Made by a program: the position numbers and the translations under genes
Part shown: positions 42,115-51,583 of the stretch, one piece after another
How positions within the stretch are numbered: position 1 is the stretch's first letter
How the letters are laid out: each line of letters starts with the position of its first letter
Assembly (NCBI RefSeq): GCF_048771995.1
Contig: NC_133060.1
Span: 827,501 to 891,500, forward strand
DNA length: 64,000 bases
Direction of reading: 5' to 3'
DNA from: Taeniopygia guttata
Taxonomy: Eukaryota > Chordata > Aves > Passeriformes > Estrildidae
The notes under the pieces: model-generated
What the model was told of the DNA's origin: nothing
Database searches by the model: none
The model's input: only the letters and a program-made list of their open reading frames with translations

Positions 42115-42378
42115 ATCCCCTCCCCCCAAACCAGTGCTCCCAGTACGGCCCCTCCCCCAAACCAGTGCTCCCAGTACGGCCCCTCCCCCCAAGCCAGTGC
42201 TCCCAGTGCAGCCCCTCCCCCCAAACCAGTGCTCCCAGTACGGCCCCTCCCCCCAAACCAGTGCTCCCAGTACGGCCCCTCCCCCCAAACCAGTGCTCCC
42301 AGTACGGCCCCTCCCCCCAAACCAGTGCTCCCAGTACGGCCCCTCCCCCCAAACCAGTGCTCCCAGTGCTCCCAGTAC
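42115..42378. repeat. ~33-bp tandem repeat CCAGTGCTCCCAGTACGG
   Basis: Eight copies of CCAAACCAGTGCTCCCAGTA followed by CGGCCCCTCCCC, highly uniform. Confidence 0.93.
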
Positions 42379-42444
42379 GACCGGTTCTAACCCCAAATTT
42401 GGGGGGACACGCCCGGGGTGGGGGAGGGGCGCACCTGGAATTCC

Positions 42445-42605
42445 CCAGATTTTTGGGGGGTTTTTGAGGGTTTTGGGGACACCGGAATGTCCCAAATTTT
42501 GGGGGGTTTTGGAGGGTTTTGGGGACATTTGGAATGTCCCAAATTTTGGGTTTTTTTTGGAGGGTTTTGGGGACATTTGGAATGTCCCAAATTTTGGGGG
42601 GGTGT
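42445..42605. repeat. ~53-bp tandem repeat, three copies
   Basis: GAATGTCCCAAATTTTGGG and GGTTTTGGGGACAT recur at intervals of about 53-56 bp. Confidence 0.8.
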
Positions 42606-42655
42606 CCCCAAAACCTCCCCCCCTCCCCCCCCCCCGCGCGGGGAATGCCGGGAAC

Positions 42656-42720
42656 TGAGTCACAGCCCCTCCCCCCGCCCCGGGAGCCTTTAAGAGCCCT
42701 CCCAGTGCTCCCAGTTTGAT
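42656..42720 (+). promoter_or_regulatory. AP-1 site and TATA-like box of the small epidermal-type gene
   Basis: TGAGTCA at 42656-42662 and CTTTAAGAG with TTTAAG at 42689-42694. Similar to the layout in front of CDSN. Confidence 0.5.
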
Positions 42721-42768
42721 CCCAGTTTGATCCCAGTGTGGACAGGAGGGACCAGGCAGCGCTGCCAG

Positions 42769-43435
42769 GTACTGGGAGGGACTGGGAATGAACTGGGAGG
42801 AACTGGGAGCACTGGGAATGAACTGGGACAGAACTGGGAGCGAACTGGGATGGACTGGGGTGAACTGGGAGCGAACTGGGGTGGACTGGAATGAACTGGA
42901 AGCACTGGGAATGAACTGGGACAGACCGGCGTGAACTGGGAGCGAACTGAGAGCGAACTGGGAGCACTGGGAATGAACTGGGAGGAACTGGGAGCGAACT
43001 GGGATGAACTGGGAATGAACTGGGATGGCCTGGGATGATCTGGGAGCGAACTGGGATGAACTGGGACCGAACTGGGATGAACTGGGAATTAACTGGGATG
43101 AACTGGGATGAACTGGGATGAACTGGGATGAACTGGGAATTAACTGGGATGGACTGGGAATTAACTGGGATGAACTGGGACCGAACTGGGATGAACTGGG
43201 ATGGACTGGGACCAAACTGGGATGGACTGGGAATTAACTGGGATGAACTGGGACCAAACTGGGATGGACTGGGATGAACTGGGATGAACTGGGATGGACT
43301 GGGAATGAACTGGGAGGAACTGGGATGAACTGGGATGGACAGGGATGAACTGGGAGTGAACTGGGATGAACTGGGATGAACTGGGATGGACTGGGATGGA
43401 CTGGGAGTGAACTGGGATGAACTGGTGCTCACTGG
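42769..43435. repeat. ACTGGGATGAACTGGGA minisatellite, intron of the small gene
   Basis: Begins at the GTACTGGGAGGG donor; 10-13 bp units, G-rich on the sense strand. Confidence 0.93.
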
Positions 43436-43469
43436 CGCCCCCCGCTGTCCCCTCCCCTCCCCCCCAGCC

Positions 43470-43679
43470 ATGGCCGAGCGCCCCTCCCCCCCCCCGGGGC
43501 TCCCGTTGGCCCCGTGGCCGCCGCTGCCCGAGTGGCCCGACCGGGATAATCGCGACAGTCGCGATAGAGGCGACAGAGGAGGCGACAGCGGCGACAGCGG
43601 CGACAAAGGAGGCGACAAAGACACCGCTGCGGGCCCCGGAACGCCGCAGGGGGCAGCGGGGGGGGGCGGCAGCGGGTGA
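43470..43679 (+). CDS. Small unidentified protein, whole CDS in exon 2 of a two-exon gene
   Basis: A 69-residue frame starts at ATG 43470 in a strong context (CCAGCCATGG), two bases after a CCCCCCAG acceptor. The first exon would be non-coding, about 42720-42768, ending GCTGCCAG with donor GTACTG. The protein begins MAERPSPPPGLPLAPWPPLP, continues with a charged stretch of DRD, RDS and GDSGDKGGDKD repeats from a 9-bp DNA unit (GACAGCGGC), and ends AAGGGGSG. There is no signal peptide or cysteine. AATAAA at 43787-43792. A short non-coding exon 1 with the entire CDS in exon 2, plus AP-1 and TATA-like boxes, is the plan of simple epidermal differentiation complex genes. It sits next to CDSN, where human has PSORS1C2, but I see no sequence match to that protein. 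Function unknown. Confidence 0.45.
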   Translation: MAERPSPPPGLPLAPWPPLPEWPDRDNRDSRDRGDRGGDSGDSGDKGGDKDTAAGPGTPQGAAGGGGSG

Positions 43680-43689
43680 CAGCCCCGAC

Positions 43690-44395
43690 ACCCCCAGGTG
43701 TGCCCAGGTGTGCCCCCAGGTGTGCCCCAGGTGTGCCCCAGAGGTGCCCCAGAGGTGCCCCAGAGGTGGCACCACCATCCTGCCTCAATAAATGTCCCCA
43801 AAAAGTGGCGTTGTTGTCATGAGGTGTGCCCCAGGTGTGCCCAGGTGTATTTTTGGGTGCCCCCAGGTGTGTCCAGGTGTGCCCAGGTGTGCCCCAGGTG
43901 CCTCGAGGTACCCCCCAGGCGTGCCCAGGTATATTTTTGGGTGCCCCCAGGTGTGCCCAGGTGTCCCTAACATGTCCCCAGGTGCCCCCAGGTGAGCCCA
44001 GGTATCCCTTAAGTGCCCCAGGTGTATCTCAGGTGCCCCCAGGTGTATCCCAGGTGTGCCCAGGTGCCCCCAGGTGTCCCCAGGTCTATCCCAGGTGTAT
44101 CCCAGGTGTGCTCAGGTGTGCCCAGGTTTATTTTTGGGTGCCCCAGGTGTGCCCCAGGTGCCTCAAGGTACCCCCCAGGTGTGCCCAGGTATCCCCCAGG
44201 TGTGCCCAGGTGTGCCCCAGATGTCCCCAGATGTCCCCAGGTGTGCCCAGGTGTATCCCAGGTGTGCCCAGGTGTGCCCAGATGCCCCCAGATGCCCCCA
44301 GGTGTGCCCAGCTGTGCCCAGGTGTATTTTTGGGTACCCCCAGGTGTATCCCAGGTGTGCCCAGGTGTATCCCAGGTGTCCCCAGGTGCCCCCCA
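43690..44395. repeat. CCCAGGTGTGCCCAGGTGTA array
   Basis: 12-bp CCAGGTGTGCC family with inserted TATTTTTGGGTGCCCC recurring near 43850, 43932, 44128 and 44325. Confidence 0.88.
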
Positions 44396-44459
44396 GAGGT
44401 GCCCCCCCTCCCTCGTGGCTCCCGGGGCTGATTTTGGCCTTTGCCCACTTTTTTCTGGG

Positions 44460-45055
44460 AGAATTTTCGGAGGTTTTTGGACGGATTTTGGCCTTTTTTG
44501 GGGATGAATTACGTCCGCACTTTCAGACCAACTGGAGCTGAATTTTCAGGTGGAATTCGGTGATTTTTGGGACAAATTTCGTGCAAATTTGGGAAGAATT
44601 TTCTCACCATTTTCCGACTATTTTGGAGCGATTTTTGGGCAGGTTTTTTTTCCACCATTTTTTCACCATTTCCTGACCATTTTTGAACCAATTTTCTGCC
44701 CACTTCTTCCACCATTTTTTTTTTACCATTTTCTGACAGTTTATTCCACCATTTTCCCCGCAATTTTTGGGCCATTTCGGCCATTTCCTCACCATTCCCT
44801 GGCCACGTATTTTACCATATCCTGACCTTTTATTTTTATTTTTACTTTTTTTTTTAAACCATTTTTCGTCCTCTTTCCACCATTCTTGACCCTTTTGGAC
44901 CTTTTATCGCCGATCTTTCCACCACTTTTTTTCCCCACCTTTCCACCATTTCCCGACCATTTCCCGACCACTTCCGGACCGATTTTTGCGCGTTTTTCCC
45001 CCGTTTTTCCCCCGTTTTTTCCCCATTTTCCCGCTCTCTCCCGTCCCCATGGCAA
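44460..45055. other. T/C-rich flank upstream of ZBTB12
   Basis: ACCATTTTTTGACC and CCACCATTTTC units of 15-25 bp, no gene. GC content rises toward the ZBTB12 promoter. Confidence 0.5.
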
Positions 45056-45071
45056 CGGCGCAGCGCGCCGG

Positions 45072-45410
45072 TGACGTCACGCGGTCCTCCAGTATCCCAC
45101 AGTGCCCCGCGGCCCTGAGGGGGAAGAGGGGTCCTCCAGTATCCCACAATGCCCCGCGGCCCTGAGGGGGGAAGAGGGGTCCTCCAGTATCCCAGAATGC
45201 TCCGCGACCCTGAGGGGGGAAGAAGGGGGGGGTCCTCCAGTATCCCAGAATGCCCCGCGACCCTGAGGGGAAGGGGGGGTCCTCCAGTATCCCAGAATGC
45301 CCCGCGGCGCTGAGGGGCAGGGGGGTCCGCCTGCATCCCACAATGCCCCGCGCCGGCCCCTCCCGCCCGCCGCCGCCGCCGCTCTCTGCCCCGGGCCCGC
45401 GGCCCGACCG
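45072..45410 (+). promoter_or_regulatory. ZBTB12: ZBTB12 promoter with CRE and six ZNF143/THAP11-like sites
   Basis: TGACGTCA at 45072-45079. TCCCA[C/G]AATGCCCCGCG-type sites begin at 45095, 45142, 45190, 45243, 45290 and 45336, five of them preceded by CTCCAGTA. They resemble the ZNF143/THAP11 motif ACTACAANTCCCAGAATGC. A likely first non-coding exon ends GGCCCGACCG at 45410, before GTAACG. A second CRE lies at 45517-45524. Confidence 0.65.
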
Positions 45411-45644
45411 GTAACGGCGGGAGGGGGACGGGGGGGGACGGGCACGGCCCCGGGGGAGGGGGAGGGGGTCGGGGCGGCGGTTTTGGGGGGGTTTGGTTAA
45501 AGGGGGGGGGGCGCGGTGACGTCACGGCGCGGCCTTGGCGCGCGCTCCCCCCCCCGCCCCTCCCCCCACCCCCGCCTCACTCCCCCCCCCTCCCTCCGCA
45601 GGTGCAGCCACGTGACTCCCGGAGCCTCCCCCACCCCCCCTCCA

Positions 45645-46980
45645 GTGCTCCCAGTAACGCCCAGTGACTCCCAGTGACCCCCCCAGTGCTCCCAGTGACC
45701 CCCCCAGTGCTCCCAGTGACCCCCCCAGTGCTCCCAGTAACTCCCAGTGACCCCCCCCAGTGCTCCCAGTGACCCCATCAGTGCTCCCAGTGACCCCCCC
45801 CCAGTGCTCCCAGTAACTCCCAGTGACCCCCCAGTAACTCCCAGTGACCCCCCCAGTGCTCCCAGTAACTCCCAGTGACCCCCCCAGTAACTCCCAGTGA
45901 CCCCCCCCAGTGCTCCCAGTGACCCCCCCCGTGCTCCCAGTAACTCCCAGTGACCCTCGGTGACTCCCAGTGGCCCTCCCAGTTCTCCCAGTAACCTCCA
46001 GTCCCCATCACCCCAGTCCCAGTCCCGGCCAAGTTCTCCGAAACAATTCCCAGTTCCCTCCCAGTTACCATAACTCTGCTCCCAGTCTGTCCCAGTCCCT
46101 CCCAGTTCCCTCCCAGTGCTCCCAGTTCCTTGGCAGTTCCCTCCCAGTGCCCATAACTCCGCTCCCAGTCCCTCCCAGTCCCCCCCAGTCTGTCCCAGTC
46201 CCTCCCAGTCCCCCCCAGTCTGTCCCAGTCCCTCCCAGTTCCCTCCCAGTCACCATAACTCTGCTGCCAGTCCCCTCCCAGTCCCCCTCCGTCTGTCCCA
46301 GTCCCTCCCAGTCCCTCCCAGTTCCCTCCCAGTGCTCCCAGTTCCTTGGCAGTTCCTTCCCAGTGCCCATAACTCCCCTACCAGACCCTCCCAGTGCCTC
46401 CCAGTCCCTCCCAGTGCCCATAACTCCGCTCCCAGTCCCTCCCAGTCCGTCCCAGTGCCCATAACTCCCCTCCCAGTCCCTCCCAGTCCGTCCCAGTGCC
46501 CATAACTCCCCTCCCAGTCCCTCCCAGTCCCTCCCAGTGCCCATAACTCCCCTCCCAGTGCCCATAACTCCACTCCCAGTCCCTCCCAGTGCCCATAACT
46601 CCACTCCCAGTCACTCCCAGTCCCTCCCAGTGCCCATAACTCCACTCCCAGTCACTCCCAGTCCCTCCCAGTGCCCATAACTCCCGTCCCAGTCCCTCCC
46701 AGTGCCCACAGCTCCCCTCCCAGTCTCTCCCAGTGCCCATAACTCCCCTCCCAGTGCCCATAACTCCCGTCCCAGTCCCTCCCAGTGCCCATAGCTCCGC
46801 TCCCAGTCCCCCCCAGTGCCCATAACTCCCCTCCCAGTGCCCACAACTCCGCTCCCAGTCCCTCCCAGTCCCTCCCAGTCCGTCCCAGTGCCCATAACTC
46901 CCCTCCCAGTCCCTCCCAGTCCCTCCCAGTCCGTCCCAGTGCCCATAACTCCACTCCCAGTCCCTCCCAGTCCCCCCCAG
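45645..46980. repeat. TCCCAGTGCCC/TCCCAGTCCC minisatellite before ZBTB12
   Basis: C-rich on the sense strand. The first part has CCAGTGACCCCCCCAGTGCT units; from 46040 there are 30-60 bp units with CCCATAACTCCNCTCCCAGT. Ends about 20 bp before the ATG, so it is intron or 5' UTR. Confidence 0.93.
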
Positions 46981-47002
46981 CCCCCCCCATTCCCCCCACA
47001 CC

Positions 47003-48151
47003 ATGTCCTCGTGCGCCGAGGTGCTCCGTTTCCAGCTGCCGGGCCACGAGGCGGCGGCGCTGCGCTCGATGACGCGGCTGCGTGCGGAGGAGCGTTTCTG
47101 CGACGTGACCATCGTGGCGCGGAGCCTGCGCTTCCGCGGGCACCGCGTCATCCTGGCGGCGTGCTCGCCCTTCCTGCGCGACCAGTTCCTGCTGAACCCC
47201 GCGGCCGAGCTGCGCGTCTCGCTGGCGCACAGCGCGCGGGTCCTGGCCGACCTGCTGCTCTCCTGCTACACCGGCGCGCTGGAGTTCGCCGGGCGGGACC
47301 TGGTGAATTACCTGACGGCGGCGAGCTACCTGCAGATGGAGCACGTGGTGGAGCGCTGCCGCGGCGCCCTGGCGCGCTTCATCCAGCCCGCGCCCGCCGC
47401 GCCCGCGCCGCCGCCCAAGCCCGAGGAGGAGGAGGAGGACGAGGATGAGGAGGATGCAGCGGGGGATGTGTGCATCGTGAAGGTGGAGCCGGCCACGCGG
47501 CGCCGCGGGAGGAGGTGGCCGGCGGTGACCGGTGCAGAGACAACACCCGGCACGGCGGCGGTGGGGCTGCCGGACGGCGGCGCGGCGCGGATCGGCGTGG
47601 TCAAGGCGTGTTACAGCCTGGCCGAGGACGCTGAGGGGGAAGGTTTGGTTATCTTCCCCGGCGGTGGGGGAGGTGTTGGTGTTGCAAGCAGCACAGAGGA
47701 ACCACCAGGCACGCACACGGCCGCATCGGTGAGCGCCACAACCTCCACGGTGACACCGGCGGCGGCGTCGCGGTGCGGGAAGTGCGGGGAGAGCTTCCAG
47801 GGCGTGGAGAAGCTGGTGTTCCACATGCGGGCGCAGCACTTCGTGTTCATGTGCCCGCGCTGCGGGAAGCAGTTCAACCACAGCAGCAACCTGAACCGGC
47901 ACATGAACGTGCACCGCGGCGTCAAGTCGCACGGCTGCGGCGTCTGCGGCAAGAGCTTCACGCAGAAATCCACGCTGCACGACCACCTGAACCTGCACAG
48001 CGGCGCGCGGCCCTACCGCTGCTCCTACTGCGACGTGCGCTTCGCCCACAAGCCCGCCATCCGCCGGCACCTCAAGGAGCAGCACGGCAAAACCACCGCC
48101 CAGAACGTGCTGGAAGCCGGCGGCGCCGAGGGAGGGGCGCTGCTGCGGTGA
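47003..48151 (+). CDS. ZBTB12: ZBTB12, BTB and C2H2 zinc-finger transcription factor, single coding exon
   Basis: Nuclear BTB/zinc-finger regulator. The 382-residue frame opens [17 protein letters not shown]; human reads [17 protein letters not shown]. The BTB domain spans about residues 8-125 ([55 protein letters not shown]). An acidic stretch and CIVKVEPA follow, then [17 protein letters not shown], both conserved in human. Four C2H2 fingers begin near residue 258 ([56 protein letters not shown]). It ends [16 protein letters not shown] with an LLR terminus. It is about 75 residues shorter than human (459), the loss being in the linker. EHMT2 follows in the same orientation, as in the human MHC class III region. 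Confidence 0.96.
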   Translation: MSSCAEVLRFQLPGHEAAALRSMTRLRAEERFCDVTIVARSLRFRGHRVILAACSPFLRDQFLLNPAAELRVSLAHSARVLADLLLSCYTGALEFAGRDLVNYLTAASYLQMEHVVERCRGALARFIQPAPAAPAPPPKPEEEEEDEDEEDAAGDVCIVKVEPATRRRGRRWPAVTGAETTPGTAAVGLPDGGAARIGVVKACYSLAEDAEGEGLVIFPGGGGGVGVASSTEEPPGTHTAASVSATTSTVTPAAASRCGKCGESFQGVEKLVFHMRAQHFVFMCPRCGKQFNHSSNLNRHMNVHRGVKSHGCGVCGKSFTQKSTLHDHLNLHSGARPYRCSYCDVRFAHKPAIRRHLKEQHGKTTAQNVLEAGGAEGGALLR

Positions 48152-48289
48152 GGGGGGGCGGGGGAGGGCCCGGCGGGGCGGGGGAGGGGGGGGGGGGGGG
48201 AGGGGCGTGCCGGGTCCTCCCCCGGGTGAGCCAGGGGGGAGGGGTGGGGGGGAGGGCGGTGAGGGGGGGGTGGTGGGAGTGACCGCGGG

Positions 48290-49700
48290 GGGGGGGGAGG
48301 GGGTCGGAGTGACCGCGGAGTGACCGCGGAGTGACCACCAGGGTGGTGGGCAGTGAGTGACCACAGAGCAGTGGGAGTGACCCCAGAGTGGCACAAAAGT
48401 GACCCCAGAGTGGTGCAAAGTGACCCCAGAGTAACCACAGAGTGACCCCAGAGTGACCATGGAGTGACCGCCAGGGTCGTGGGCAGTGAGTGACCCCAGA
48501 GCGGTGGGAGTGACCACAGAGTGGTGGGAGTGACCCCAAAGTGTTGGGGAGTGACCACTGGACACTGGATCCCTGCTGGACACTGAGGGAGTGACCACTG
48601 GGGTGGTGGCAAGGAGGTGGGACTGACCACAGAGTGACCACTGAAGTGGTGGGGAGTGACCCCCCAAAGTGGTGCAAAGTGACCCCAGAGCGGTGGGAGT
48701 GACTCCAAAGTGTTGGGGAGTGACCACTGGACATTTGATCCCTGCTGGACACTGAGGGAGTGACCACTGGGGTGGTGGCAAGGAGGTTGACTGACCACAG
48801 AGTGACCACCGACGTGGTGGGGAGTGACCCCCCCAAAGTGGTGCAAAGTGACCCCAAAGTGGCACAAAGTGACCCCAGAATTGTGGGGAGTGACCCCAGA
48901 GCGGTGGGGAGTGACCACTGGACACTGGATCCCTGCTGGACACTGAGGGAGTGACCACTGGGGTGGTGGCAAGGAGGCCAAGGTGGTCAGGAATGACCCC
49001 AACATGGTGTGGAGTGACCCCAAAGTGGTGGGAGTGACCCCAGAGCGGTGGGAGTGACCACTGGACACTGGATCCCTGCTGGACACTGAGGGAGTGACCA
49101 CTGGACACTGGATCCCTGCTGGACACTGAGGGAGTGACCACTGGGCTGGTGGCAAGGAGGTGGCACTGACCATGAAGTGACCCCACGGTGGTGGGGAGTG
49201 ACCGCCGGACATCTGGACCCTGCTGGACGTTGAGAGTGACCACCAGGGTGACGGCAACGACCCCAAAGTGACCCCCAAAGTGACCCCCAAAGTGACCCCT
49301 GGGCGTGTGGACACCGTGACCCCGAGTGGGTGACCCCCGGGACGATGGCAACGAGCCCAGAGTGACCACGGAGTGACCACAGAGTGACCACGGAGTGACC
49401 AGAGAGTGACCACGGAGTGACCACAGAGTGACCAGAGAGTGACCATGGAGTGACCAGAGAGTGACCACAGAGTGACCACGGAGTGACCACGGAGTGACCA
49501 CAGAGTGACCAGAGAGTGACCAGAGTGACCAGAGAGTGACCAGAGAGTGACCAGAGAGTGACCACGGAGTGACCACAGAGTGACCACAGAGTGACCAGAG
49601 AGTGACCATGGAGTGACCAGAGAGTGACCACAGAGTGACCACGGAGTGACCACGGAGTGACCCCAAAGTGGTCAGGAATGACCCCAAAGTGACCGAGTGA
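48290..49700. repeat. GAGTGACCACAGAGTGACC minisatellite downstream of ZBTB12
   Basis: 9-11 bp GAGTGACC units, with a higher-order ~180-bp unit (GACCACTGGACACTGGATCC then CTGCTGGACACTGAGGGAG) repeated at about 48550, 48725, 48910, 49050 and 49100. Same core as the array at the DDR1 stop. Confidence 0.9.
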
Positions 49701-49739
49701 CCCCCGGACACCCAAATCCTTCCTGGAACAAAGTGGGGA

Positions 49740-50120
49740 CACCCAAAATCAGGGGAAATGACCCCAAAATGAGGAGGAACAATGACAAAATTGTGGGAAA
49801 TGACCCCAAAATGAGGAGGAACAATGACAAAATTGGGGGAAATGACCCCAAAATGACGAACAATGACAAAATCAGGGGAATAGACCCCAAAATGAGGAGG
49901 AACAACGACAAAATCAGGGGAAATGACCCCAAAATGAGGAGAAACAATGACAAAATTGGGGGAAATGACCCCAAAATGAGGAGGAACAACGACAAAATCA
50001 GGGGAAATGACCCCAAAATAAGGAGGAATGACCCCAAGATGAGGGGAAAGGACCCCAAAATGAAGGGGAACGACCCCAAAACGACGGAAAACGACCCCAA
50101 AATGAGGAGGAACAGCCCCC
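49740..50120. repeat. ~57-bp repeat AATGACCCCAAAATGAGGAG
   Basis: Units with GAACAATGACAAAATTGGGG, about six copies, decaying at the end. Confidence 0.85.
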
Positions 50121-50657
50121 GGGTGACGAATTTTGGGGTCCCCGTTGAAAATCGAACTGGAAAAAACAGGAAAAAACCCCCAAAACCGCCCAACATTTGG
50201 GGATTTTGGGCAAAATGAGCTGAATAATTCTGATTTTTGGGGGGCATCCCCCCGGATTTGGTCCCTCCGGGTAAATTTGGGGGTCTCAAGGTTTGGGGGG
50301 ATTTTTGGGGGGGTCCCCCCTGGTATTTTGGGGATTCCTCTCAAATTTTTGGGGTTTCCCTGATTTTTTTTGGGATTCCCCCCAGATTTTTGGGGGGTTT
50401 TGTAGATTTTAGGATTTGGGGACCCCCTTAGGCTGTAGTGGGGGGAGGGGAAGTTTTTGGGGATGGGGGGGAAGGATTTGGGGTGAGGGAGGAGACCCCA
50501 AAAATTTGTGGGGTTTTTGGGGGGGTTTAGGGGGTAGAGAGGAGAATTTGGGGTCCCTTTTGGGGGATTTTGGGGGGGTTTGAGACCCTTTTTGGGGTGG
50601 GGGAGGGGCGTGGGACCCCTCCCCCAACCCCGGAGGTTTTTTTTGGAGTTTTTTTGT

Positions 50658-50663
50658 AATAAA
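50658..50663 (+). terminator. Poly(A) signal AATAAA, probable end of ZBTB12
   Basis: GTAATAAACGG follows a long GGGGATTTTTGGGG stretch. The implied 3' UTR is 2.5 kb and mostly repeat. Confidence 0.35.
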
Positions 50664-50689
50664 CGGATTTTGAAAAAAAAATTAAAACG

Positions 50690-51300
50690 GGTTTTTAGTT
50701 GATTTTTTGGGATTTGTTCATTTGTTTTCAGGGATTTATTCATTTTTGTGGGCATTTATTAACTTAGTTTTGGGATGTATTAACTTATTTGTGATTTATT
50801 TTGGGGGAATTGCTTATTTTTGGAGGATTTATTTTTTAGTTTTTTATTTTCTTTTGGATTTATTTTTTGGGATTCATTTTGGGAAGATTTATGAATTTAA
50901 TATTTTTGGGATTAATGAATTTGGGGTTTACTTTGGGGAAATTATTTTTTGGCATTTATTAATTTTTAGTGATTGATTAATTTTGGGGATTTATTAATTT
51001 TTAAGGATTAATGATTTTTTGACATTTAATTTATAAAATTTAGTTATTTTTGGGTGATTTATTCATTTTTTGGGCATTCATTAATACCACCTTGGGGGTT
51101 TATTAATTTCTTCGGGATTTATACATTTTTAGGGTTTATTATTTTTTGGAATGTACTAATTTTTGGCCATTTATTCGCTTTTATAGATTTATTAAATTTC
51201 TGGGATTTGTTTTGGGAAATTTATGAATTTTTATGGATTTTTCGCTTTTTCGAATTGACTCATTTTTATCCTTTCCTCGTTTTTCGGGGATTTATTCGTT
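50690..51300. repeat. GGGATTTATTAATTTTTGGG AT-rich repeats
   Basis: About 20-bp TTTATT-centred units between ZBTB12 and EHMT2. No gene. Confidence 0.75.
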
Positions 51301-51369
51301 TTCAGAGCCATTTTTGAGCCCTTTCGGGACAATTTGGGGGGTCCCGAACCACCGGGACCCCCCAAAATT

Positions 51370-51583
51370 CCACGTGGGCGTGGCCTAAACCCACAGGGGC
51401 GTGGCTTAAACCCAGAAGGGGCGTGGCTTGAGCCGAGGGGCGTGGCTCCCAGCGAGGGGCGTGGCTTACTCAATGGGCGTGGCCAATCCGGCAGCACAAA
51501 GCCCGGCGCGGTGGGCGTGGCCTTCCCGTAAAAGGCGTGGCCACGCCCCCGCGCGCTGCGTGCTGACGTCACCGCGCGCGGCG
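51370..51583 (+). promoter_or_regulatory. EHMT2: EHMT2 promoter, GGGGCGTGGCTTA repeats and a CRE
   Basis: Seven to nine GGGCGTGGC (KLF/SP-type) boxes between 51370 and 51545, then TGACGTCA at 51564-51571, 13 bp before the proposed ATG. Confidence 0.55.

Noticed and set aside
46652-50755. 1367-residue minus-strand frame over ZBTB12 and its flanks
   Set aside because: Made of repeat translations and the reverse of ZBTB12; no recognisable domain.
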